From NCBI GenBank assembly GCA_035499355.1, contig DATJYZ010000043.1, forward strand, positions 1-49,315: 49,315 bases of DNA, written 5' to 3'. The stretch is from JAEUPI01 sp035499355. Lineage in GTDB: Bacteria; Pseudomonadota; Gammaproteobacteria; Burkholderiales; Burkholderiaceae_C. Below the pieces are notes generated by a model. It was not told the origin of the DNA. It made no database searches and saw only the letters and a list, made by a program, of their open reading frames with translations. The position numbers and the translations under genes were made by a program. Below, in pieces: positions 1 to 7,762 of the stretch. The stretch's first letter is position 1. Each line of letters starts with the position of its first letter.

Positions 1-1
1 C

Positions 2-478
2 GCGATCAAGATCCACACCGGCCTGGGCGAGGAGGTGAGCGTGCCCAACTCGGTGGCGGTCGGCGGCGCGGTGCGCAACTACTCGCGCCTGACGCAGGGC
101 AAGTTCATGCTGCACGTCGCCGTGACCATCGGCTACGCGACGCCGTGGCGCCAGGTGCACAAGATGCTGCTCGAGGCGGCGCGCCGCACGCCCGGCGTCG
201 CGCAGGAGCCCGCGCCCTATGTGGTGCAAACGGCGCTGTCGGACTTCTACGTCGAGTACCGCCTGTGCGCGCACAGCAGCGAGCGCGCGCCCTCGCGTCG
301 CGCCGAGGCGCTGAGCGAACTGCACGGCCACGTGCAGGACGTGTTCAACGAGAACGGCGTGCAGATCATGTCGCCGCACTACATGGGCGACCCGGCGCAG
401 CCGCAGGTGGTGGCGCCGGCGCACTGGTCGCCTGCGCTGGCGCCGGCCGCGCAGACCCCCAAGGCGCCGTCGGGCTGA
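2..478 (+). CDS. Mechanosensitive ion channel, MscS family (C-terminal part)
   Basis: The reading frame is already open at the first bases, so the N-terminal membrane helices lie outside the window; 158 codons remain. The visible part starts in the cytoplasmic beta domain, with the family hallmark of a PNS motif followed by a NYSR motif (VPNSV...RNYSR), then the alpha/beta C-terminal domain with the HVAVTIGY strand and a helix pair. MscS channels open under membrane tension and release solutes during hypo-osmotic shock. The final 30 residues are Ala/Pro rich and probably unstructured. The gene converges on the hydratase gene with only 12 bases between the stops. Subtype cannot be decided without the membrane part. 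Confidence 0.85.
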   Translation, partial: AIKIHTGLGEEVSVPNSVAVGGAVRNYSRLTQGKFMLHVAVTIGYATPWRQVHKMLLEAARRTPGVAQEPAPYVVQTALSDFYVEYRLCAHSSERAPSRRAEALSELHGHVQDVFNENGVQIMSPHYMGDPAQPQVVAPAHWSPALAPAAQTPKAPSG

Positions 479-490
479 CCCGCCGCGCGC

Positions 491-1282
491 TCAGACCGCG
501 ATCTCGATCGCCGGCAGCGGCGGGTCGAACTCGGCGCGCCAGGTTTGGCCGGGTTGCAGCGGCCAGGCGTCGGTCCAGGTGCCGGTGGTCACCAGGTCGC
601 CGGCGGCCAGCAACGGCGCGCCCGGGCAGCGCTGTAGCTCCAGCACGAAGTGGCGCAGCGCGTGCAGCGGCCCGTCGAGCACGTGGCGGCCGAGGCCGCG
701 CTCGATCAGCGTATCGCCACGCAGCAGCCGCACACTGCTGGTGGCCAGCCGAGCGTCGAGCGCCTCGCCGTGATCGGCCAGGCTGCGCACCGCGACGCGC
801 GGGCCCACCAGCAAGCGGCCGTGCAAGGCGGCGTCGGCCACCGTCTGCGCAGCGGTGAAGATCCAGTCAGCGCAGTGCGACTGCACGATCTCGAAGCCTG
901 GTGCGAGCCAATCGACGCAATCGAACAGCTGCTCGAGCGACGGCTGCGTCGGCGGCGTGGCGCGCATGCCGAGAACGATCTCGGGCTCCAGGCGCGGCTG
1001 GCACAGCATGCGCAGCGACATCGCGCCGCGGCCCTCGCAGTGGTGCAGCGTGGTGTTCCACACGGTGCCCCAGATCGGCGCAAAGACGCGGTAGCGCTCC
1101 CAGATCGTGCGGTTGGTGAAGCCGATCTTGAAACCCACGGGCTTCTCGCCGCGCGCGATGCGCAGCGCACGCACCGCGAGTGCCGCCTGGTAGGCGGCAT
1201 CGATGTCGTCGATCGCGCTGCCCGCTGCCGGCCACAGGGTGGCGCGATCCAGGTGTTGCAGGATGTCTTGCGGAGTCATCAT
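491..1282 (-). CDS. 2-keto-4-pentenoate hydratase / fumarylacetoacetate hydrolase-fold protein
   Basis: A 263-residue protein of the hydratase/decarboxylase branch of the FAH superfamily (MhpD, HpaH, 4-oxalocrotonate decarboxylase), enzymes that handle 2-hydroxy-dienoates from aromatic meta-cleavage with a divalent metal. The segment LEPEIVLG supplies the acidic metal ligands; GFKIGFTN near residue 50 and the C-terminal LVTTGTWTDAWPL segment also fit the family. The frame stays open upstream to 1468, but the upstream 62 residues are Cys/Pro/Arg rich and run through the tetR promoter, so one of the two adjacent ATGs at 1282 and 1279 is chosen. Exact substrate is not visible. It is divergent from a TetR regulator with an inverted repeat between them, so it may be controlled by that regulator. 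Confidence 0.8.
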   Translation of the reverse strand: MMTPQDILQHLDRATLWPAAGSAIDDIDAAYQAALAVRALRIARGEKPVGFKIGFTNRTIWERYRVFAPIWGTVWNTTLHHCEGRGAMSLRMLCQPRLEPEIVLGMRATPPTQPSLEQLFDCVDWLAPGFEIVQSHCADWIFTAAQTVADAALHGRLLVGPRVAVRSLADHGEALDARLATSSVRLLRGDTLIERGLGRHVLDGPLHALRHFVLELQRCPGAPLLAAGDLVTTGTWTDAWPLQPGQTWRAEFDPPLPAIEIAV

Positions 1283-1372
1283 CGCCGCGTCCGGCCCGGA
1301 TGGTACGGGGCCGGGCTCGCCAAGGCATCGTCGCGGCGCCGGATCGCGACGCTTGACGGGTTGATCGGCGCT

Positions 1373-1394
1373 GAATATGATGAACACCATATTT
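1373..1394. promoter_or_regulatory. Putative TetR operator, copy 1
   Basis: A 22-bp imperfect inverted repeat, GAATATGA-N6-CCATATTT, with AATATG and CATATT as exact reverse complements. It lies 10 bases before the ATG of the tetR gene and in the space shared with the divergent hydratase gene. The same half-sites with the same 6-base spacer recur in front of the SDR gene at 2056-2077. AT-rich half-sites stand out in this GC-rich DNA. Autoregulation by the TetR protein is inferred. Confidence 0.6.
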
Positions 1395-1404
1395 GTACGA
1401 CCGC

Positions 1405-2004
1405 ATGGCCCGCATCGCCAACACCCGCAAGGAAGACACGCACGAGCGCATCGTGCAGGCGGCGGCACGCGCGATCCGGCGCGACGGCTATCGCGGCGTC
1501 GGCGTGGCCGACGTGATGAAGGAGGCCGGCCTCACGCACGGCGGCTTCTACGCGCACTTCAAGTCGCGCGACGATCTGCTGGTCGAGGCGCTGGCGCGCG
1601 CCGGCCGCGACAGCGGCGAGGCCATCGCCCGCGCCGCCCAGGCGCGCCGCGCCCGCGGCATCAGCCCGTTCCGCGCCTTCGTCGACAGCTACCTGTCCGA
1701 GGCCCACCTGGCGTCGATGGACAGCGGGTGCCCGGTGGCGGCGCTCGGCTCCGACATGGCGCGCCAGTCGGGCGCCGTGCGCGAGGCATCGGCGTTGCGC
1801 GTGCAGCGCCTGATCGCCGGTGTGCGCGACACGCTGCCCGGCACCCCGCGAGCCACCGCCGCGGTGATCGCCGGTACGCTGGTCGGCTCGCTGCAACTGG
1901 CGCGCGCGCTCGGCGACGGCGCAGAGGGTCGTGCCCTGCTCGCGGCGGCGCGCAAGGCGTTGCTGCAGCAGCACGACACCGCGCTGCCGTCCGACGGGCG
2001 CTGA
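1405..2004 (+). CDS. TetR/AcrR family transcriptional regulator
   Basis: A 199-residue regulator with an N-terminal helix-turn-helix (about residues 25-55, including VADVMKEAGLTHGGFYAHF) and a variable ligand-binding domain. The GGFYAHFKSRDDLL stretch is typical of the recognition helix and following helix of TetR proteins, closest in feel to those that repress oxidoreductase or efflux genes. A TTG at 1393 would add four residues but overlaps the inverted repeat, so the ATG at 1405 is preferred. It precedes an SDR gene and an MFS exporter, and identical-spacing palindromes occur before both tetR and the SDR gene, which supports a local repressor of an SDR/efflux unit. The ligand is unknown. 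Confidence 0.87.
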   Translation: MARIANTRKEDTHERIVQAAARAIRRDGYRGVGVADVMKEAGLTHGGFYAHFKSRDDLLVEALARAGRDSGEAIARAAQARRARGISPFRAFVDSYLSEAHLASMDSGCPVAALGSDMARQSGAVREASALRVQRLIAGVRDTLPGTPRATAAVIAGTLVGSLQLARALGDGAEGRALLAAARKALLQQHDTALPSDGR

Positions 2005-2055
2005 CCCCGAAGCGAACACCGATGCGCGGACCCGACTTCGCCAACGCGCGTCCTC

Positions 2056-2077
2056 GAATATGACGCGTCTCATATTC
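2056..2077. promoter_or_regulatory. Putative TetR operator, copy 2 (SDR/MFS promoter)
   Basis: A 22-bp inverted repeat with perfect 8-bp arms, GAATATGA-N6-TCATATTC, 29 bases before the SDR start codon. It matches the copy at 1373-1394 in arm sequence and spacing. Together they suggest that the TetR protein represses both its own gene and the SDR-MFS pair. Confidence 0.7.
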
Positions 2078-2106
2078 AACGATCAACCTTTGCCCAGGAG
2101 CCCACC

Positions 2107-2811
2107 ATGAAGATCCACGACGCCGTTGCCCTCGTCACCGGTGCCAACCGCGGCATCGGGCTGGCCTTTACCCGCGAGCTGCTGGCGCGCGGCGCGCGCA
2201 CGGTGTACGCCGGTGCGCGCGAGCCGGCGAGCGTCACGCTGCCCGGGGTCGAGCCGCTGCGGCTCGACGTCACCAAGCCCGCCGACGTGGCGGCCGCGGT
2301 GGCGCGCGCCGGCGACGTGACGCTGGTGATCAACAACGCCGGCATCGGCGCCGTCGGTGGCTTCCTCGCGCCGGACAGCGAAGCGACGGCGCGCAGCATG
2401 TTCGAGACCAACTTCTTCGGCATGCTGCGCGTCAGCCAGGCGTTCGCGCCGGTGCTCAAGGAGAACGGCGGCGGTGCCTTGCTCAACGTGCTGTCGATCG
2501 TGTCGTGGCTCAACGGCGGTGGGCTGGCCGGCTACGCGGCCAGCAAGTCGGCCGCCTGGTCGCTGACCAACGCGCTGCGCCATGAACTGGCGGCGCAGAA
2601 GACGCAGGTCACCGCGCTGCACATGGCGTTCGTCGACACCGACCTCGTGCGCGCACTCGATCAGCCCAAGACCAGCCCCGAGGAGATCGTGCGCCGCGCT
2701 CTCGACGGCCTCGAGGCCGGTCTCGACGAAGTGCTCGCCGACGAGCGCACGCAACTCGTCAAGCGCGGCTTGTCGGCAACGGCCGCCAGCTACCTGCCGC
2801 AACGCGCCTAA
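2107..2811 (+). CDS. SDR family oxidoreductase
   Basis: A 234-residue classical short-chain dehydrogenase/reductase. The nucleotide-binding glycine motif TGANRGIG is at residues 12-19, NNAG at about 77-80, the catalytic serine lies in LSIVSW and the Tyr/Lys pair in YAASK. The protein is soluble and probably uses NADPH or NADH on a carbonyl or alcohol; the substrate cannot be read from sequence. A ribosome binding site (AGGAG) is placed 7 bases before the ATG. It follows tetR and is followed 29 bases later by an MFS exporter, so the two probably form a small detoxification operon under the TetR operator. Confidence 0.88.
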   Translation: MKIHDAVALVTGANRGIGLAFTRELLARGARTVYAGAREPASVTLPGVEPLRLDVTKPADVAAAVARAGDVTLVINNAGIGAVGGFLAPDSEATARSMFETNFFGMLRVSQAFAPVLKENGGGALLNVLSIVSWLNGGGLAGYAASKSAAWSLTNALRHELAAQKTQVTALHMAFVDTDLVRALDQPKTSPEEIVRRALDGLEAGLDEVLADERTQLVKRGLSATAASYLPQRA

Positions 2812-2840
2812 AGGCGCCCCGTTCACGTCGGGAGAACTCG

Positions 2841-4256
2841 ATGACGCTCGCCACTGCGCCCGGCGCCGCTGCCGCGGCAGCCCAGCCGTCCAAGTCCGCC
2901 TCGCCCTGGCCGGTGTTCTGGGTCGCCAGCGTGGCGGCGTTCCTGGTCTCGCTCGACGCGACCATGCTGTACGCCGCCTTCGGCGCGCTGCGCGGCGGCT
3001 TTCCGGGTGCGAGCGCGGCCGACCTGTCGTGGGTGCTCAACGCCTACACCGTGGTCTACGCCGCGATGCTGATTCCCGCCGGTGGCCTGGCCGACACCCA
3101 CGGTCGCAAGCGCGTGTTCCTGCTCGGCGTCACGCTGTTCATCGCGGCATCGGCGGCCTGCGGACTGGCCGGCAGCGTGGCGTGGCTGGTGGCTGCGCGC
3201 GTGCTGCAGGCGATCGGTGCCGCGCTGCTGACGCCGGCGTCGCTGTCGATCGTGCTGGCTGCGTTTCCGCAGCAGCAGCGCGCCATCACGGTGAGCCTGT
3301 GGGGCGCGGTGGCCGGCTTCGCCGCCGCGGTAGGCCCGAGCCTCGGCTCGCTGGTGGTGCAGACGGTCGGCTGGCCGTGGGCGTTCTTCATCAACCTGCC
3401 GATCGGTGCCATCTCGCTGTGGCGCGGCGCGCGGCTGCTGCCCGAGTCGGCGCGCTCCGGCGTGCGCCGCCGCGTCGACGGCGTCGGCATGGCGATGCTG
3501 ATCCTCGGCGTCGGTGCAATCGCGCTGGCGATCGTCGAGTCGGAATCGCCGGCATGGACGCGCACCGACCTGGCTGCCGCCGCGGCCACCGGCGCCATCG
3601 CGCTCGTCGCGTTCGTCATCTGGGCGCGACGCGTGCGCGACCCGCTGGTCGACCTGAGCCTGTTCGCGAACCGCACCTACAGCGCCGTGAACGCGGCGAC
3701 GCTGTCGTTCGGCATCGCGTTCGCGATGATGTTCTTCGCCTTCTTCTTCTACATGGGCAACGTGTGGCACTTCAGCCCGATGCTCGCCGGTCTCGCGATT
3801 GCACCGGGGCCGCTGACGGTGATTCCGGTGGCGATCGTCACCGGGCGTCTCGCCGGCCGCTACGGGCACCGGCCCTTCCTCGTCGGCGGCGCGCTGCTGT
3901 ATGCGCTGGCTGGGCTGTGGTTCATGTACGTGCCCGGCACCGAGTCGTCGTACCTGACGCAGTGGCTGCCCGGGCTGCTGCTGAGCGGCACGTCGGTCGG
4001 CCTGGTGATGCCGTCGCTGTCGGCGGCCGCGGTGAGCCGGCTGCCGGCGGCGCACTACGCGGTGGGCAGCGCGGTCAATCAGGCCACGCGCCAGATCGGC
4101 GCCGTGATCGGTGTGGCGCTCACGGTGCTGCTGCTCGGCGAAGGCGCGCAGCGCGGCAGCTTCGACGCGGTGTACGGCCTGCACATCGCGCTGGCGCTGG
4201 TCACCGCCGCGCTGTGCGCGTTCGTGCGGACGCGGCCGGCGGCGCGCGCGGCCTGA
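2841..4256 (+). CDS. MFS transporter, DHA2 (EmrB/QacA-type) exporter
   Basis: A 471-residue integral membrane protein with about 14 hydrophobic segments, the number usual for the DHA2 drug:H+ antiporter family. Motif A (GGLADTHGRKRVF, about residue 77) sits in the first cytoplasmic loop, and a motif-C like glycine-rich stretch (GFAAAVGPSLGSLV) follows in helix 5. Such proteins pump hydrophobic compounds out in exchange for protons. The first 20 residues are Ala-rich and cytoplasmic. Coupling to the SDR gene and the TetR regulator suggests export of, or tolerance to, a small organic compound, but no substrate can be named. Confidence 0.88.
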   Translation: MTLATAPGAAAAAAQPSKSASPWPVFWVASVAAFLVSLDATMLYAAFGALRGGFPGASAADLSWVLNAYTVVYAAMLIPAGGLADTHGRKRVFLLGVTLFIAASAACGLAGSVAWLVAARVLQAIGAALLTPASLSIVLAAFPQQQRAITVSLWGAVAGFAAAVGPSLGSLVVQTVGWPWAFFINLPIGAISLWRGARLLPESARSGVRRRVDGVGMAMLILGVGAIALAIVESESPAWTRTDLAAAAATGAIALVAFVIWARRVRDPLVDLSLFANRTYSAVNAATLSFGIAFAMMFFAFFFYMGNVWHFSPMLAGLAIAPGPLTVIPVAIVTGRLAGRYGHRPFLVGGALLYALAGLWFMYVPGTESSYLTQWLPGLLLSGTSVGLVMPSLSAAAVSRLPAAHYAVGSAVNQATRQIGAVIGVALTVLLLGEGAQRGSFDAVYGLHIALALVTAALCAFVRTRPAARAA

Positions 4257-4269
4257 GGGCATGCATCCG

Positions 4270-4287
4270 GGCCGCCGAGGAGCGGCC
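4270..4287. terminator. Small hairpin between convergent genes
   Basis: GGCCGC and GCGGCC form a 6-bp stem with a 6-base loop in the 42-base gap between the convergent MFS and aroG genes. There is no T-run on either side, so this is only a weak bidirectional terminator candidate. Confidence 0.3.
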
Positions 4288-4298
4288 GCTGCGCGCGG

Positions 4299-5396
<1,098 letters not shown>

Positions 5397-5535
5397 GGGG
5401 TGGTGCAGGGGTGGCCGCGGCATTGTGGGGTAAGCGCAGGGGTTGGGTGACCAACGGGTTCCCGCCGCGCCAGCATGCGCCAGATCAAGTCGGACCCAGG
5501 CCAACCCGCCGCCAGGGGTCTAGACTGAATCGAGT

Positions 5536-6456
5536 ATGCATGCAGAGCATGGGCCGACCGGCGTTGCTGCGCGCGCTTCGCTGCGCGCATGGGTCATCGC
5601 TGCACGGCCCCATACGTTGACCATCAGCGTCAATCCGGTGCTGGTGGGCGGCGCGCTTTCCTGGGTCGAATCCGGCCGCATCGACATCACGCTGATGCTG
5701 CTGTCGGCGCTGGGCGCGCTGCTGCTGCAGACCGGTACCAACCTCGACAACGACGTCAGCGACACCGAGCGCGGCACCGACCGCGCCGGCCGGCTCGGCC
5801 TGCCGCGCGCCACGGCGCTCGGTTTGCTGACCGCCGACCAGGTGCGCTTCGCGTCCCGGGCCTGCTTTGCGCTGGCCACCGCGATCGGGCTCGTGCTGGC
5901 CTGGCGCGGTGGCTGGCCGATCCTGGTCGCGGGCATCGCGGCCGCAGCGGCGGCGATGGGCTACTCCGGCGGCCCGCGGCCGATCTCCTACACGCCGTTC
6001 GGCGACCTGGTCGTCTGGCTGTTCTTCGGGCTGGTGGCCGTGGGCGGCACCTACTACCTGCAAACCGGGTCGTTGAGCAGCGGCGCGCTGATCGCGGCCA
6101 CCATGGTTGGTTTTCCGGCCACGGCGGTGTTGGTGGTCAACAACTACCGCGACCTCGTTCCCGATGCCCAGGTCGGCAAGCGCACGCTGGCCGTCTGCCT
6201 GGGCCGGACTTTCAGCCGCTGGGAGTATGCGGTGCTGATGCTCGGCCCGTTCGCGTTGCTGGCTGCGCTGGCAGCGCAGACACGCATCCACCTGTCGCTG
6301 CTGCTGCCGTTGCTGTCGCTGCCGATGGCCATCCGCCTGGTGCGGCGCTTCTGGCGCGAGACGCCGGGGCCGGCATTCAATGCGCTGCTCGCGCGAACCG
6401 CCAGGTTCCAGGTGTTGTTCGCGGCGCTGCTGTGCGTCGCGATCGTGCTCGGCTGA
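5536..6456 (+). CDS. UbiA-family prenyltransferase, MenA-like
   Basis: A 306-residue membrane protein with about eight helices. It opens with the MenA-type ARPHTLTISVNPVL segment; the first Asp-rich prenyl-diphosphate motif reads NLDNDVSD (about residues 70-77), a central YSGGPRPISYTPFGD block follows, and the second Asp motif lies in NNYRDLVPDAQVGKRTLAV. These blocks fit 1,4-dihydroxy-2-naphthoate prenyltransferase, which attaches the polyprenyl tail in menaquinone synthesis, better than UbiA or COX10. No other menaquinone genes are visible in the window. No clear ribosome binding site precedes the ATG; several in-phase downstream starts exist. It is divergent from aroG, whose pathway makes chorismate, the shared quinone precursor. 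Confidence 0.8.
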   Translation: MHAEHGPTGVAARASLRAWVIAARPHTLTISVNPVLVGGALSWVESGRIDITLMLLSALGALLLQTGTNLDNDVSDTERGTDRAGRLGLPRATALGLLTADQVRFASRACFALATAIGLVLAWRGGWPILVAGIAAAAAAMGYSGGPRPISYTPFGDLVVWLFFGLVAVGGTYYLQTGSLSSGALIAATMVGFPATAVLVVNNYRDLVPDAQVGKRTLAVCLGRTFSRWEYAVLMLGPFALLAALAAQTRIHLSLLLPLLSLPMAIRLVRRFWRETPGPAFNALLARTARFQVLFAALLCVAIVLG

Positions 6457-6549
6457 TCGCCGACGGCGCCGCCAAGCGGCTGTTCGGCCGCCGTGCCTCG
6501 GCCCGGGCGCACGCTGCGCGCACGCCGTGGCAGCCAACCCGAAGCCGGC

Positions 6550-6578
6550 TTGACGCAGATCAGTGCGGCGCGTTGACA
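6550..6578 (+). promoter_or_regulatory. Candidate FNR/Anr box and -35 element upstream of the hydrogenase operon
   Basis: TTGAC-GCAG-ATCAG at 6550-6563 matches 8 of 10 conserved positions of the FNR/Anr box (TTGAT-N4-ATCAA). Ten bases on, TTGACA at 6573-6578 equals a sigma-70 -35 hexamer, but no good -10 follows at 16-18 bases. No sigma-54 -24/-12 element was found in the 207 bases before hupS, although the related Cupriavidus operon uses one. Oxygen-linked control is therefore only a suggestion. Confidence 0.3.
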
Positions 6579-6663
6579 GAGGCAGACACTGGGCCGCGCT
6601 GATGGCCGGCATGCCTCGGCAGGTCACGGCACACCGATTCTCGCCAACCGCAAGGGGAGCCAG

Positions 6664-7761
6664 ATGACGGAGACCTTCTACGAAGTGATGCGCCGGCAGG
6701 GCATCTCCCGCCGCAGCTACCTCAAGTTCTGCAGCCTGACTGCGGCGTCGCTCGGCCTCGCGCCGGCCTTCGCGCCGCGCATCGCGCATGCGCTGGAAAC
6801 CAAACCGCGCACGCCGGTGCTGTGGCTGCACGGGCTGGAGTGCACCTGCTGCACCGAGTCGTTCATCCGCTCGGCGCACCCGCTGGCCAAGGACGTGGTG
6901 CTGTCGATGATCTCGCTCGATTACGACGACACCATCATGGCCGCCGCCGGTCACCAGGCCGAGGCCGCGCTCGAGCAGGTGATGAAGGACTACAAGGGCA
7001 ACTACATCCTCGCGGTCGAGGGCAACCCGCCGCTCGGGGAGGACGGCATGTACTGCATGCCCGGCGGCAGGCCCTTCGTCGAGAAGCTCAAGCACGCCGC
7101 CAAGGACGCCAAGGCGATCATCGCCTGGGGCTCGTGCGCCTCGTGGGGCTGCGTGCAGGCGGCCAAGCCCAATCCGACCACCGCGGTGCCGATCAACAAG
7201 GTGATCACCGACAAGGCGATCGTCAAGGTGCCGGGCTGCCCACCGATCCCCGAGGTGATGACCGCGGTGGTGACCTACATCGCCACCTTCGACAAGATCC
7301 CCGAGCTGGATCGCCAGGGCAGGCCCAAGATGTTCTACAGCCAGCGCATCCACGACAAGTGCTACCGCCGGCCGCACTTCGACGCCGGGCAGTTTGTCGA
7401 GAAGTGGGACGACGAAGGCGCCAAGGCCGGCTACTGCCTCTACAAGGTCGGCTGCAAAGGGCCGACCACCTACAACGCCTGCTCGACCACGCGCTGGAAC
7501 GAAGGCGTGTCGTTCCCGATCGGCTCGGGCCACGGCTGCATCGGCTGCTCGGAAGACGGCTTCTGGGACAAGGGGTCGTTCTACGACCGGCTGACCCACA
7601 TCACGCAGTTCGGCGTCGAGGCCAACGCCGACAAGATCGGCGCCGTGGTCGCCGGCGTCACCGGCGCTGCCGTGGTGGCGCACGCCGCCGTCAGCGCGAT
7701 CAAGCGCGCCGCCGACCGCAAGAAGACCGAGGCCAGCGACACCCACAAGGTGGAGAACTGA
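6664..7761 (+). CDS. hupS: [NiFe]-hydrogenase small subunit, O2-tolerant MBH type
   Basis: A 365-residue iron-sulfur subunit that carries electrons from the NiFe site to cytochrome b. The N-terminus is a twin-arginine signal (SRRSYLKF, residues 15-22) with predicted cleavage after AHA at residue 43. Mature numbering then puts all six proximal-cluster cysteines at C17, C19, C20, C115, C120 and C149 (here C60, C62, C63, C158, C163, C192). The two extra ones, C19 and C120, mark the [4Fe-3S] cluster of O2-tolerant enzymes. Distal ligands lie in IHDKCYRR and GYCLYKVGC, medial ligands in YNACSTTRW and GCIGCSEDG. A C-terminal helix (about 320-345) anchors it to the periplasmic face. AGGGGAG precedes the ATG. 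First gene of the operon. Confidence 0.97.
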   Translation: MTETFYEVMRRQGISRRSYLKFCSLTAASLGLAPAFAPRIAHALETKPRTPVLWLHGLECTCCTESFIRSAHPLAKDVVLSMISLDYDDTIMAAAGHQAEAALEQVMKDYKGNYILAVEGNPPLGEDGMYCMPGGRPFVEKLKHAAKDAKAIIAWGSCASWGCVQAAKPNPTTAVPINKVITDKAIVKVPGCPPIPEVMTAVVTYIATFDKIPELDRQGRPKMFYSQRIHDKCYRRPHFDAGQFVEKWDDEGAKAGYCLYKVGCKGPTTYNACSTTRWNEGVSFPIGSGHGCIGCSEDGFWDKGSFYDRLTHITQFGVEANADKIGAVVAGVTGAAVVAHAAVSAIKRAADRKKTEASDTHKVEN

Positions 7762-7762
7762 T

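Noticed and set aside
6457..6663. Sigma-54 promoter for the hydrogenase operon.
   Set aside because: TGGCAG near 6525 has no GC at the required -12 distance, and no other -24/-12 pair was seen.
7051..7053. Cys131 of HupS (GMYCMPGG) as a supernumerary cluster ligand.
   Set aside because: Mature numbering shows that the extra ligands are C62 and C163. Cys131 falls outside the six positions.
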